This document shows, in pieces, positions 26,373 to 35,102 of a stretch of DNA of 64,000 nucleotides (positions are counted from its first letter, which is position 1; each line of letters begins with the position of its first letter). A program made the position numbers and the translations under genes. Origin of the DNA: Candidatus Altimarinota bacterium (GTDB lineage Bacteria; Patescibacteriota; Gracilibacteria; UBA4473); NCBI GenBank assembly GCA_023143095.1, contig JAGLIF010000003.1:1-64000 (forward strand), given 5' to 3'. The notes below the pieces were generated by a model, which saw only the letters and a program-made list of their open reading frames with translations, was not told the origin of the DNA and did not search any database.

Positions 26373-27902
26373 ATGCTTTCAAAACTTAAAACTTTGAGTC
26401 TTTTAGGCTTAAATGCTGAAATCGTAGAAATAGAAGTTGATCTGCATAATGCAAGTTTGCCAAAATTTCAAATTGTAGGTTTGCCAGATGCCGCTATCCA
26501 AGAATCTAAAGAACGCGTGCGTTCCGCAATCAAAAACTCTGGATACAAGTTTCCAACTGGAAAAATCGCTATCAATCTTGCTCCTGCTGATCTACGCAAA
26601 CATGGTCCAAGATTTGATCTCCCAATTGCTCTTGGCATCTTGCACGCCATGCAACAAATTACTATTCCAGATGATATTTCTAAAAAAATTTTTGTAGGTG
26701 AACTTGGTTTTTCTGGCGAATTGCGTGAAATCTATGGCATCCTTCCTACTACATCAGAAGCAAAAAGATTTGGCTTTAAAGAAATTTTCGTACCTCAACA
26801 AAATTCAGAAGAAGCATCTCTTATTCCTGATGTGTCTGTTTTTAGTGTCAAAAATTTGTGCCAAATCATTGATCACTTAAGTGATCTTGAACCAATTTCT
26901 CCAATGCCAACAAAAAAACTTGAACCACAAAATCAGGAAGAAAATTCGGAATTTGATATGAAATTTATTCGCGGCAACGAACACGGCAAACGCGCTCTGG
27001 AAATCGCCGCTGCAGGAGGTCACAACATCCTCATGAGTGGTCCCCCTGGATCGGGAAAAACCATGCTCGCCAAAAGTTTTGCTACCATTCTCCCATTACT
27101 AACTGTCGATGAAATTTTAAGTATCACCAAAATCCATTCTATTGCTGGATTTACGAATGAAAAAAATCCTATTTTACTCCAACGCCCATTCAGAACAGTA
27201 CATCATACCGCAAGTGGTGTTTCTATTGTTGGTGGAGGAAATCCCCCGAAACCAGGTGAGATTTCGCTCTCTCATCGTGGCATACTATTTCTTGATGAAT
27301 TTGCAGAATTTCCTCAAAAAACACTTGAGGTTCTTCGCCAACCTCTAGAAGACGGGAAAATTACCATCTCTCGCGCAGCAGGAACACTGACTTTCCCAGC
27401 AAAATTTACACTTGTATCAGCCATGAATCCTTGCCCCTGCGGATACCTTTCTGATCCAGATCGTGATTGTGTTTGTTCTCCTTTTCAAGTGCAACGCTAT
27501 CGCAATAAGATTTCTGGTCCACTTCTTGATCGCATCGACCTACATATCGAAGTCCCTCGTGTGGACTTTGAAAAACTAACTCAAAATGAAGAAGGCGAAA
27601 CCTCAAAAGAAATTCGTATGCGCGTACAAGCTGCTCGAGATATACAAATTGAAAGATTCAAAGGTACAAAAATTGCTTCCAATGCAGAAATGAGCTCTTC
27701 TTCTGTAAAAAAACACTGCTTATTTGATAATGATGGAAAAAAACTTCTCAAATCAGCTGTTGCTCAAATGAGTTTGAGCGGTCGTGCTTTTTATCGAATT
27801 TTAAAACTTGCCCGAACAATAGCCGATCTGGACAAATCAAAAAACTTAGAAATAACACATCTCGCCGAAGCTATTCAATACCGTGAACGAAAAGAGGACT
27901 AA
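26373..27902 (+). CDS. comM: ComM/YifB-family Mg-chelatase-like AAA+ ATPase
   Basis: A 509-aa protein with the N-terminal ChlI-like domain (GLPDAAIQESKERVRSAIKN), Walker A GPPGSGKTMLAKSF (about 222-235), Walker B ILFLDEFAEF, the sensor segment VSAMNPCPCGY and a C-terminal helical lid. ComM is a hexameric helicase promoting branch migration when single-stranded DNA taken up by transformation is integrated. The type IV pilus genes in this window would fit a competence role (inference). Its last 32 nt overlap the 3' end of the fumarase gene on the other strand. Confidence 0.93.
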   Translation: MLSKLKTLSLLGLNAEIVEIEVDLHNASLPKFQIVGLPDAAIQESKERVRSAIKNSGYKFPTGKIAINLAPADLRKHGPRFDLPIALGILHAMQQITIPDDISKKIFVGELGFSGELREIYGILPTTSEAKRFGFKEIFVPQQNSEEASLIPDVSVFSVKNLCQIIDHLSDLEPISPMPTKKLEPQNQEENSEFDMKFIRGNEHGKRALEIAAAGGHNILMSGPPGSGKTMLAKSFATILPLLTVDEILSITKIHSIAGFTNEKNPILLQRPFRTVHHTASGVSIVGGGNPPKPGEISLSHRGILFLDEFAEFPQKTLEVLRQPLEDGKITISRAAGTLTFPAKFTLVSAMNPCPCGYLSDPDRDCVCSPFQVQRYRNKISGPLLDRIDLHIEVPRVDFEKLTQNEEGETSKEIRMRVQAARDIQIERFKGTKIASNAEMSSSSVKKHCLFDNDGKKLLKSAVAQMSLSGRAFYRILKLARTIADLDKSKNLEITHLAEAIQYRERKED

Positions 27903-29481
27903 AAAAATCATCTGCCAACTCTTGGTAAAAATCATTCCCTTTCGCATCCACAATCATCTGTACTGGCATTCTTTCCACTTCGTACAAACGCACAGCCTCC
28001 ATACCCAAATCTTCAAAATCAATTACTTTTTGTGATTTTACAAAGTTTCGAAGCAAGCTTGCAGGACCACCTTGAATTGCTACAAACATCATCCCATATT
28101 TTTTACAGTTTCTAGCAAACATTTTAGACCGTGTACCTTTCGCAATCGACAATGGCAAAACACTTTGTTGTCCTAAAAATTCAGAAAATTCGTCCATCCT
28201 TGACGCTGTTGTTGGTCCAAAACTTCCAATAATTTCTCCTTTTGGAGTATCCGATGGTCCTACATAAAAAACCGATAAATATTGTCTCAAATAATCAGGA
28301 ATAACTCCTTTTTTCTCAAAATTCTGAAGCCATCTTGCGTGTGCTTTATCCCGCGCTCCAAGTATTTTTCCAGAAACAAAAAATTCTTCTCCTGATTTTA
28401 TTTGTCGCAAAACCTTTAGAACGATTTCCAAATCATCGTCCAGATTAATCTCTTTTTGTTTTTTCTTTACTGCTAAAAGTTTTTGTTTTTCTAAAAATTG
28501 CTCTGGATTTTTACAAAGTTCTTCCAAAAACACACCATCTTCATTGATTTTAAACCTCTGAATCCGATGTGCCGAGCACGAAACACCCATACCAATAAAA
28601 AAATGAGCTGCGTGCCTAGGCGCCCTAAAAATTCTTAATCCATCTGGCATAAGAAAAAACTTCCCCTCTCCTTGCGCCCCCATATTAGAAATTTTAAGTC
28701 GTTTCAAAATAGCCTCTTCCATAGCTTTGTCTCGAACAACTTCCAAATCTGGATTTTTCGCCCAAACATAGTTTTCAACCGTCGCCAATGTTAAAAATTG
28801 TGAATTCTGCAAATGAGAAAGTCCCCCTAAAACAATTTTTAAATGATAAGGAGGACACGCCGAATGTCCCATTTCTGCAATTTTTTTACATAAATAATCG
28901 ACTAAATTATCTCTATCTTGATAGAGAGATGGTTTTTCAGAAAAATTCCAAAGTTTTGAACCGCTACCACCACCTTTGTTCGAAAAAATACCAGCAATCT
29001 CTCCATCAATCAAATGATCAAAAAAATGCACCTCACAAGGAGAATTATCACCAGAATTTTTTTCTAAAACATCCTCTTTTGGCACAAAAACTGAATTTCG
29101 AAACGGATTTTTTTGTCTCGCTTCACTCGCTCCTGTTTGAATCTCCCTAAAAATATCCGAAGAAACAATTGTCTGATCTCCTCGAAAAATGTACGCAGTA
29201 TCAGTACCACAATCCTGACAATATGGCACTCTTTTGTTTTTAGCTTCAACTGCTGCTCGAATATTTCGTTCCATCTTTTCTTTTTCTGAATCAGAACTTT
29301 CAGATGAATCCAAAATCGTTTTCCAATTCTCTAAATGTTTTATTGAAAAAAAATATCGCATTTCTTCGAATGCTATCGCTGAAAGTTTTTCAAAGTTTTT
29401 TGGAAGAACCTCCAAAATCTTTTTCGTTTCAAGAAAATGAACTTTAACCGCATCCTTCCCAAGAATTTTTTTATACAACAT
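27871..29481 (-). CDS. Class I (iron-sulfur) fumarate hydratase
   Basis: A 536-aa fused alpha-beta type enzyme like E. coli FumA (548 aa). The cluster-binding Cys candidates lie in VPYCQDCGTD, MGHSACPPYHLK and GMGVSCSAHRIQ. The beta domain contains GEIIGSFGPTTASRMD and GTRSKMFARNCKKYG. It interconverts fumarate and malate and has an oxygen-sensitive [4Fe-4S] centre. No other TCA-cycle gene is visible, so it may serve fumarate recycling or a fermentative branch. TTG 29505 is possible, but ATG 29481 (MLYKKILGKD) is preferred. The gene overlaps the end of comM by 32 nt and diverges from pth. Confidence 0.9.
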   Translation of the reverse strand: MLYKKILGKDAVKVHFLETKKILEVLPKNFEKLSAIAFEEMRYFFSIKHLENWKTILDSSESSDSEKEKMERNIRAAVEAKNKRVPYCQDCGTDTAYIFRGDQTIVSSDIFREIQTGASEARQKNPFRNSVFVPKEDVLEKNSGDNSPCEVHFFDHLIDGEIAGIFSNKGGGSGSKLWNFSEKPSLYQDRDNLVDYLCKKIAEMGHSACPPYHLKIVLGGLSHLQNSQFLTLATVENYVWAKNPDLEVVRDKAMEEAILKRLKISNMGAQGEGKFFLMPDGLRIFRAPRHAAHFFIGMGVSCSAHRIQRFKINEDGVFLEELCKNPEQFLEKQKLLAVKKKQKEINLDDDLEIVLKVLRQIKSGEEFFVSGKILGARDKAHARWLQNFEKKGVIPDYLRQYLSVFYVGPSDTPKGEIIGSFGPTTASRMDEFSEFLGQQSVLPLSIAKGTRSKMFARNCKKYGMMFVAIQGGPASLLRNFVKSQKVIDFEDLGMEAVRLYEVERMPVQMIVDAKGNDFYQELADDFFSPLFVHGIE

Positions 29482-29553
29482 GTAAAACTTTTTAATTTTT
29501 CTCAATGTTTCCTTTATTAGACTTTTAACCTTTTTAGCCTTAAAATCAAATTA

Positions 29554-30084
29554 ATGATACTAACAACAGGTCTCGGTAATTTTCCAGAAAAATATAAAAA
29601 AACAAGACATAATTTTGGATTTTTAGCAGTAGAACACTTAGCTAATAAATTCAAATTTTCCGAATTTAAATTTGAAAAAAAGTTCTTTGGAGAAATCTCC
29701 ACTGGTCAAATCAACAATGAAAAAGTTATTTTACTCAAACCAAAAACATTTATGAATTTGAGTGGTAAAGCTGTTTTAGCTGTAAAAAATTTTTATAAAA
29801 TTTCCACATCCAATACTTGGATATTCTCAGACGATCTTGATCTGGATTTTGGTCAAACTCGGTTCAGAGAAAAAGGTTCCTCTGGCGGACAACGAGGAAT
29901 TGCAAATATTATCAATGTTTTGGGAGTTTCTGATTTTCCGCGTGTAAAATTTGGAATTTTAAATGACAAAAAAAACCTTATGCCAACAGAAAATTTTGTA
30001 CTTTCCAAATTTTCAGAAGAAGAATGGAAAAAAATTCCTCAAATTTGTGAAAAAGGAATTAACAAATTCTTAGAAAAAATCTGA
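29554..30084 (+). CDS. pth: Peptidyl-tRNA hydrolase
   Basis: A 176-aa enzyme that recycles tRNA from aborted peptidyl-tRNA. Family motifs are GLGNFPEKYKKTRHNFGF (catalytic His in TRHNFGF), KPKTFMNLSGKAV, DDLDLDFGQTRFREKGSSGG and a lysine/serine C-terminal helix. It is slightly shorter than the usual 190 or so residues. A TAAAAT box lies about 7 nt before the ATG, again suggesting a very short leader. Confidence 0.95.
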   Translation: MILTTGLGNFPEKYKKTRHNFGFLAVEHLANKFKFSEFKFEKKFFGEISTGQINNEKVILLKPKTFMNLSGKAVLAVKNFYKISTSNTWIFSDDLDLDFGQTRFREKGSSGGQRGIANIINVLGVSDFPRVKFGILNDKKNLMPTENFVLSKFSEEEWKKIPQICEKGINKFLEKI

Positions 30085-30183
30085 AAATTTCTAAATAATC
30101 TTCTTTCTACAAAATCAATTATCTGGAAAAAGAATTTTTTTTAGTTAAAGTTTCTTTATAGGACTTTCTTAATTTCCTTTTAT

Positions 30184-30753
30184 ATGCTTACTAGCTACTC
30201 CGAAAGTTACAAAACTTGGGTTTTCTCCAAAAATGCAAATGATTCGAGTTTACCTATTGCTAGACTTTTAGATTTTGTCATTAACCCGGAAACAGGTATT
30301 TTCGAAGCTCTTTGGGTACAATCTGCAAAGGGAACCAATCTTCTTTGCCCAAAAGATATTATTTCTTGGAATGAAGAATCCATCCTTATTGCCGATGAAA
30401 ATGAAATATTGGAAACCAAAGAACTCCCTCGATTAAAAAAAACACTTAAAAAAGAAGTTCCTCTATTAAATACCAAAGTTTTTACCATAAAGACCAATAC
30501 ATATTTAGGAATTATTACTGATTTTGCTTTTGATACAATCTCTCCTCGTGTTTTGAGCATAACCGTAAAATCTGGATTTTGGATTTTCGGAAGTAAAAAA
30601 ATAATTGTCAGAACTCGTATAAAAAAAATCACAAAAACTGGAATCTTTGTTTCTGAAAATCTCGTAAAAATAGAAAACAAAAAAAAAGAACTTCTTCCTA
30701 AAAGTATCAAAAAAAATGTTCCTGAAATGGATATGCAAGAACGAAAAGAATAG
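30184..30753 (+). CDS. PRC-barrel domain protein
   Basis: A 189-aa soluble protein with two PRC-barrel-like halves. The first has IARLLDFVINPETGIFEALW, then LLCPKDIISW. The second has VFTIKTNTYLGIITDFAFD, then RVLSITVKS and KIIVRTRIKKIT. PRC barrels occur in RNA-processing (RimM) and photosynthetic proteins and as stand-alone adaptors; the specific role is unknown. The C-terminal tail is Lys-rich. The upstream region carries a degenerate copy of the interspersed terminal repeat, similar to the fbp upstream region. Confidence 0.75.
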   Translation: MLTSYSESYKTWVFSKNANDSSLPIARLLDFVINPETGIFEALWVQSAKGTNLLCPKDIISWNEESILIADENEILETKELPRLKKTLKKEVPLLNTKVFTIKTNTYLGIITDFAFDTISPRVLSITVKSGFWIFGSKKIIVRTRIKKITKTGIFVSENLVKIENKKKELLPKSIKKNVPEMDMQERKE

Positions 30754-30820
30754 ATTTAAATCAAAATTAGAAAAAACAAAAAATGTATTATTCTTTAAAA
30801 AAGAATTGTTTTTTGTTAAA

Positions 30821-30844
30821 GTTTATTTATCAGTGATTCTTTAA
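30821..30844 (-). repeat. Solo terminal repeat upstream of fbp
   Basis: On the plus strand it reads GTTTATTTATCAGTGATTC followed by TTTAA, the right-end orientation of the repeat family. It lies 45 bp before the fbp start. A related degenerate copy occurs before the PRC-barrel gene (about 30143-30171). Confidence 0.65.
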
Positions 30845-30889
30845 CTATAAACAAGAAAAATATTAACCTATTTTTAATTCAAAAAACGA

Positions 30890-31816
30890 ATGCAATCATT
30901 TAATCATTTCCTTCGTGAAAAAGGCGTTTCCAATGAAGTTCGTTCTCTGCTTTACCACATCGCTCGTTCGGTTAAGTATATTAATTTCTCTATTCGAGCT
31001 GGAAACACAGGTAAATGTGAAAGTCAGAACCTTTTTGGAGAAAATCAATTAAAACTCGATGTTTCAGCAGATAAAACTATTGCTGATGAATTGGAAAAAT
31101 CAGAATTAGTTACAGTTATTGCCAGTGAAGAAAAAGATAAACCAGAAAAATTCAAATCATCTCGAGGAAATTTTTTCGTAGCATATGATCCTTTGGATGG
31201 AAGCTCTCTGGTAGATGCCAATCTAGCAATTGGTTCTATTTTTGGAATTTGGGAAAACGCTGATAATATTCTAGGAAAAAAAGTAGGAGAAAACCTAATC
31301 GCTTCTTGCTATGCCGTTTACGGACCAAGAATCACACTTACCATTGCTATTAAAGACAAAGGTGCTCATGAATTTGAACTTAACGATGTTGGTGAATTTA
31401 TCCTTTCTCGAGAAAAGGTAGAAATTGAAAACCAATCAAAATATTTTGCACCAGGAAATCTTCGAGCCTGTTTAAACAATCCAAACTACAAAAAATGGGT
31501 TGATTTTGCGATTGAGAACAAAAAAACACTTCGTTACTCAGGAGGTATGGTTCCAGACCTGCATCATATTCTTAGCAAGGGTCAGGGAATTTTTTGTTAT
31601 CCTCGAGACAAAAAACATGTCGAAGGGAAATTAAGACTTTTGTTTGAATGTGCACCTTTTACATTTATATTTCAAGAAGCTAACGGCATTGGACTTAATC
31701 AAGAAGGAAAGAATATCCTTGATACTGTCGTTGAGGATTTTCACCAAACAACACCTATCTTCATAGGATCAAAAGAGGAAATCCAAACCGTTGTAAAATT
31801 CTTAAGGAAACACTGA
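30890..31816 (+). CDS. fbp: Fructose-1,6-bisphosphatase, class I
   Basis: A 308-aa gluconeogenic enzyme hydrolysing fructose-1,6-bisphosphate. The metal/phosphate motif is AYDPLDGSSLVDANLAIGS (about 98-116). The active-site region YSGGMVPDLHHIL and the substrate region EGKLRLLFECAPFTFIFQEA follow. It implies a working gluconeogenic or pentose-supplying route. The final residues LRKH and the TGA stop are provided by a copy of the interspersed terminal repeat (31802-31816); a second repeat lies upstream, so the gene is bracketed by them. Confidence 0.94.
   Translation: MQSFNHFLREKGVSNEVRSLLYHIARSVKYINFSIRAGNTGKCESQNLFGENQLKLDVSADKTIADELEKSELVTVIASEEKDKPEKFKSSRGNFFVAYDPLDGSSLVDANLAIGSIFGIWENADNILGKKVGENLIASCYAVYGPRITLTIAIKDKGAHEFELNDVGEFILSREKVEIENQSKYFAPGNLRACLNNPNYKKWVDFAIENKKTLRYSGGMVPDLHHILSKGQGIFCYPRDKKHVEGKLRLLFECAPFTFIFQEANGIGLNQEGKNILDTVVEDFHQTTPIFIGSKEEIQTVVKFLRKH
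31802..31816 (+). repeat. Solo terminal repeat supplying the fbp stop codon
   Basis: It reads TTAAGGAAACACTGA, a perfect match to the first 15 bases of the repeat consensus. In the fbp frame it encodes LRKH and the stop. Confidence 0.7.
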
Positions 31817-31826
31817 AAAAACAAAA

Positions 31827-32747
31827 ATGCTTTTCACCAAAGCAGTCAAACGATATAAAAAACACCTGAAGAATGTCAAAAATTCTTCGGTGCACACTCT
31901 TGAGAACTACGGGAGATCCCTCCATATTTTTGGAGAGATGCTAGGAGAAAATGCCCAAATAAAAGACATCACTCTTGAAAAAGTGGAAGATTTTCAAGAT
32001 ATTCTTTTTGAGAAAAAAAACAGAAAAGGACAAGAACTATCCGCCAAAACAAAAAATGCCTACCTTATCCCTATTAGAAGCTTCTTGAAATTCTGTATCA
32101 AACGAGAATTGAGCAAATTAATCCTCAATCCAGAGAAAATTGAAATATTAAAAACCAATCCAAGTGATGTTTCTGGATTAAGTATAGAAGAACTAGAACT
32201 TCTCAGACATTTTTCAGAAAAAAATAATATTTTAGCTGCTCGAAACCGCGCTATTGTAGAAATTATTTTTTCCACAGGTCTCCGTGTTTCAGAATTAACC
32301 AACCTCAATCGAGAAAATGTAAACCTCCATACCAGAGAATTTTCAGTTATTGGGAAAGGTAATAAAATCCGAAGTGTCTTTTTAACCAAAAATTGTGTTG
32401 AGGTCTTAAAAAAATATCTAAATCTTCGAACAGATAATTTTCGACCGCTATTTATTGGGAGCAGAAAGCAAAAAAACGAATTTGAAAATTCTGGAGAATC
32501 CCGACGACTCTCCCGAACAATGGTGGAAATCATGATTTCAGATCGAGGAAAAAAGTGCGGCATCACAAAACCAGTCACCCCACACAAACTCCGTCATACA
32601 TTTGCTACAACACTACTCCGAAATGGCGCTGATATTCGTTCTGTTCAAGAAATGCTGGGACATGCTAACATAGCAACCACACAAATCTATACTCATATCG
32701 CAAATGCAGATTTGAAAAAAACCCATGAAAAGTTTTTGGAAAATTAA
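31827..32747 (+). CDS. Tyrosine recombinase, XerC/XerD-like
   Basis: A 306-aa protein with an N-terminal SAM-like DNA-binding domain (ENYGRSLHIFGEMLGE) and a C-terminal catalytic domain. Catalytic residues visible are Arg in STGLRVSELTNLN, His and Arg in TPHKLRHTFATTLL, His in EMLGHANIATTQ and the nucleophile Tyr in IYTHI. Length and pattern match chromosome-dimer resolvases rather than phage integrases. It starts 10 nt after fbp. Possible targets in this window are the dif-like palindromes at 26178 and 58508. Confidence 0.9.
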   Translation: MLFTKAVKRYKKHLKNVKNSSVHTLENYGRSLHIFGEMLGENAQIKDITLEKVEDFQDILFEKKNRKGQELSAKTKNAYLIPIRSFLKFCIKRELSKLILNPEKIEILKTNPSDVSGLSIEELELLRHFSEKNNILAARNRAIVEIIFSTGLRVSELTNLNRENVNLHTREFSVIGKGNKIRSVFLTKNCVEVLKKYLNLRTDNFRPLFIGSRKQKNEFENSGESRRLSRTMVEIMISDRGKKCGITKPVTPHKLRHTFATTLLRNGADIRSVQEMLGHANIATTQIYTHIANADLKKTHEKFLEN

Positions 32748-32767
32748 AAGTCCGGACTTGGCTGAAA

Positions 32768-33730
32768 TTAAAGTGGGAACCCCTCTGCCATCTTTTCTAG
32801 ATACACCCAATCTTCATCAATTTTTCGTTTCAATTCATCCAAAAGCGGTTTGTTTTCTTCTTTTAATAAATGCTTTGTTCGTCCTTGCATCCCCAAAAAG
32901 TTTTCCAGTTTTCCCTCTTTATTTCTAGGTTTAACATTGATTTTCCATTTACCATGATCCACTTCATACAAAGGCCAAAAACAGGAATCAATCGCTAATT
33001 GAGAAAGTTCAATTCCTTTTTGAGGATCATACTTCCAATTAGTCGGACAAACAGAAAAACAATTGATAAAAGCAGGACCATCCACCTCAAAAGCTCGATA
33101 AACTTTTCGCATTAAATCTGTATAATTTGCTGGATTTGCTTGTGCTATATAAGGAATATTATGAGCAGCCATAATCCGTGTTAAATCTTTTCGATGTTGC
33201 GGTTTTCCTTTTATTTTTGAACCAACAGGAGTCGTCTGAGATCCAAACGCAAACGGTGTCGAACCAGATCGCTGAAACCCCGTATTCATGTACCCTTCAT
33301 TATCAAAACAAATATAAACAAAATTATGCCCCCTTTCCATCGCCCCAGAAATCCATTGAAACCCAATATCATAACTCGCTCCATCTCCACCAATCGCCAA
33401 AAATTTAATCTTTTTCTGTTCCTTCGTGAGTTTCCCTTTTCTATTTAAAACTTTATGTGCCGCTTCTACACCAGAAATAACCGATGATGCATTTTCAAAA
33501 ACAGAATGAATCCACGGTGTACGAAAACTCGTGTAGGGATACGCCCCAAAACAAATTTCTGAACATCCAGTAGCATTCGCAGTCACAATTGGAGCTTCAA
33601 TCGAAGTAAGTGCTTGCTTCAAAATCATGCCTATCCCACATCCAGGACAAAGTCTATGCCCAGAAGCAAGTCTTTGAGGATTTTGAGAAATTACTTTTAA
33701 GTTTGGATTAAACGGTTTTGTCTCAGTCAT
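32768..33730 (-). CDS. porB: 2-oxoacid:ferredoxin oxidoreductase, beta (TPP) subunit
   Basis: A 320-aa TPP-binding subunit. [4Fe-4S] ligands are expected in RLCPGCGIG, TGCSEICFG and NCFSVCPTNW. The TPP/Mg motif is GGDGASYDIGFQW and later ICFDNEGYMNTG. With alpha and gamma/delta partners it oxidises pyruvate or another 2-oxoacid to acyl-CoA and reduces ferredoxin. No partner subunit gene is adjacent; the neighbours are xer and an amidohydrolase-like gene. ATG 33730 (MTETKPF) is preferred over the upstream ATA/TTG-type starts. Presence suggests an anaerobic fermenter. Confidence 0.88.
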   Translation of the reverse strand: MTETKPFNPNLKVISQNPQRLASGHRLCPGCGIGMILKQALTSIEAPIVTANATGCSEICFGAYPYTSFRTPWIHSVFENASSVISGVEAAHKVLNRKGKLTKEQKKIKFLAIGGDGASYDIGFQWISGAMERGHNFVYICFDNEGYMNTGFQRSGSTPFAFGSQTTPVGSKIKGKPQHRKDLTRIMAAHNIPYIAQANPANYTDLMRKVYRAFEVDGPAFINCFSVCPTNWKYDPQKGIELSQLAIDSCFWPLYEVDHGKWKINVKPRNKEGKLENFLGMQGRTKHLLKEENKPLLDELKRKIDEDWVYLEKMAEGFPL

Positions 33731-33799
33731 GAATAACACAAAAAAATCTATCAAATCAATTATAGAGATTCACAAAAAAAAACAAAAGTCATTTATCCT

Positions 33800-34741
33800 C
33801 TATTCACTCGCTGAAATAATCTGATCTCCCATTTCACGAATCGTCTCCATAAGAGCATTTCGCACAGATTTTACCTTCCATCGAAGCGGTCGTTGGTTTG
33901 TCTCATTCATATACAGCGCTCGATCAAATTCCAACTGAATTGTATAAATCTTTTTTCCTTTCAAAATCTTTTTGAGTCGTTCATTTTTATTCTCATTTCC
34001 AAAAAAACGCGTCACATGTCCCCCCTTAAAAAGATAATTAATTTTAACTTCTCGTTTATCAAATCCCAATTTTTCAGCCAATGTTTCCTGAAAAATCTCC
34101 ATTAAATAATCTGGTGCTGTCCCAAAACAATTTTCGTTTATTTGTTCATCTGGAGCATTAGAAATAATCACTTTTGGTATTCTCAAATGTTTTTCTCGAA
34201 TTTTATCTTTTGATTTTGTAGCCCCCAAAATCAAATTACCCGTATCGTGTACATCTATTAAGATAATAGGACGACCTTCATTTTTTGGATTTTTTGCGGC
34301 CTGTTCAATTGCCACAAAGACTTCTTCATAAAAAGGATAATAAGACAATTTTAAAATTTTACGAAGCCAAAAACTATGAAACCAAGACTCCGTAAGTCGT
34401 CTTTCAAACTTTTCTGAAAAAATACGATAACCGCTAAAATCTCTAAAACGAATCAAATCTTTTGCATTTTTCTCTCGATTCGGATCCCCAACTAGCCGTC
34501 CATACCGAGGAATAATTTTCTGTTCTACAGGTATATGATCTAACAAATATTTCGTTCCATAATCTGAGAAATTTAATAGTAATCTTGGTGCTGTTTGATA
34601 ATAAGCAGAAAGTTTCGGAAAAACTGAAAGCGGAATTTTAAAGCTACCATGTGCAGCAGTAATAATAAAGTTACTTGGAAAGTGCTTTTTCCCCCATAAA
34701 AACTCCTTTACTCCCAGAAAAATATTTCTTTTTAGTTTCAT
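33800..34741 (-). CDS. N-formylglutamate amidohydrolase-family protein
   Basis: A 313-aa protein of the FGase/HutG-like family, related to zinc carboxypeptidases. Visible motifs are FIITAAHGSFKIPLS, GDPNREKNAKDLIRF, ILIDVHDTGNLILG, GGHVTRFFGN and TIQLEFDRALYMNE. Substrate is uncertain because no histidine-degradation genes are present; a role in cell-wall or peptide turnover is possible. ATG 34741 is chosen because a TATAAT (34754-34759, minus) lies 12 nt upstream, making the longer frame start impossible on that transcript. Confidence 0.78.
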   Translation of the reverse strand: MKLKRNIFLGVKEFLWGKKHFPSNFIITAAHGSFKIPLSVFPKLSAYYQTAPRLLLNFSDYGTKYLLDHIPVEQKIIPRYGRLVGDPNREKNAKDLIRFRDFSGYRIFSEKFERRLTESWFHSFWLRKILKLSYYPFYEEVFVAIEQAAKNPKNEGRPIILIDVHDTGNLILGATKSKDKIREKHLRIPKVIISNAPDEQINENCFGTAPDYLMEIFQETLAEKLGFDKREVKINYLFKGGHVTRFFGNENKNERLKKILKGKKIYTIQLEFDRALYMNETNQRPLRWKVKSVRNALMETIREMGDQIISASE

Positions 34742-34783
34742 TTCTACAAGGCTATTATAACACAAAAAAAGTATTCTTTAAAC

Positions 34784-34809
34784 TTAAAGAAACACTAATA
34801 AATAAACTC
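34784..34809 (+). repeat. Solo terminal repeat upstream of the amidohydrolase-like gene
   Basis: Plus strand TTAAAGAAACACTAAT followed by AAATAAACTC. It is read in right-end orientation by the minus-strand gene starting at 34741. Confidence 0.65.
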
Positions 34810-34892
34810 TCCTTTCTCCACACCAAATCTAGACTCCACAGAGTCGAACATTTTAACAAGAAAAAACCGCTTATCTAAGCAGTTAAATCTAC

Positions 34893-34968
34893 TGGAGCCA
34901 CCTATCGGGATCGAACCGATGACCTACGGGTTACAAATCCGTTGCTCTACCAGCTGAGCTAAGGTGGC
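34893..34968 (-). tRNA. tRNA-Thr(TGT), CCA encoded
   Basis: On the minus strand the acceptor GCCACCT pairs with AGGTGGC. The anticodon loop is TTTGTAA (TGT), the D arm GCTCAGCTGGTAGAGC and the T arm ATCGGTTCGATCCCGAT, with encoded CCA (34893-34895). Confidence 0.94.
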
Positions 34969-35102
34969 GAAAGGGAACGAAGAAATTCTAAAAATTTTTC
35001 AAAAGAAGGCAAATTTTTATTTTTTTGTTGTAAGTTTATTTATCAATATTTCCTTTCGTGTTTCCTTGAGTTTTTTTCAAATAAAACGAAAATAGCTTTC
35101 GC

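Noticed and set aside
30085-30183. Terminal repeat copies as sigma-70 promoters
   Set aside because: Right-end repeats lie upstream of several genes, but true TATAAT boxes (for example 34754-34759, minus) are separate from them, and the repeat also occurs between convergent genes (36362), so a promoter role is not needed.
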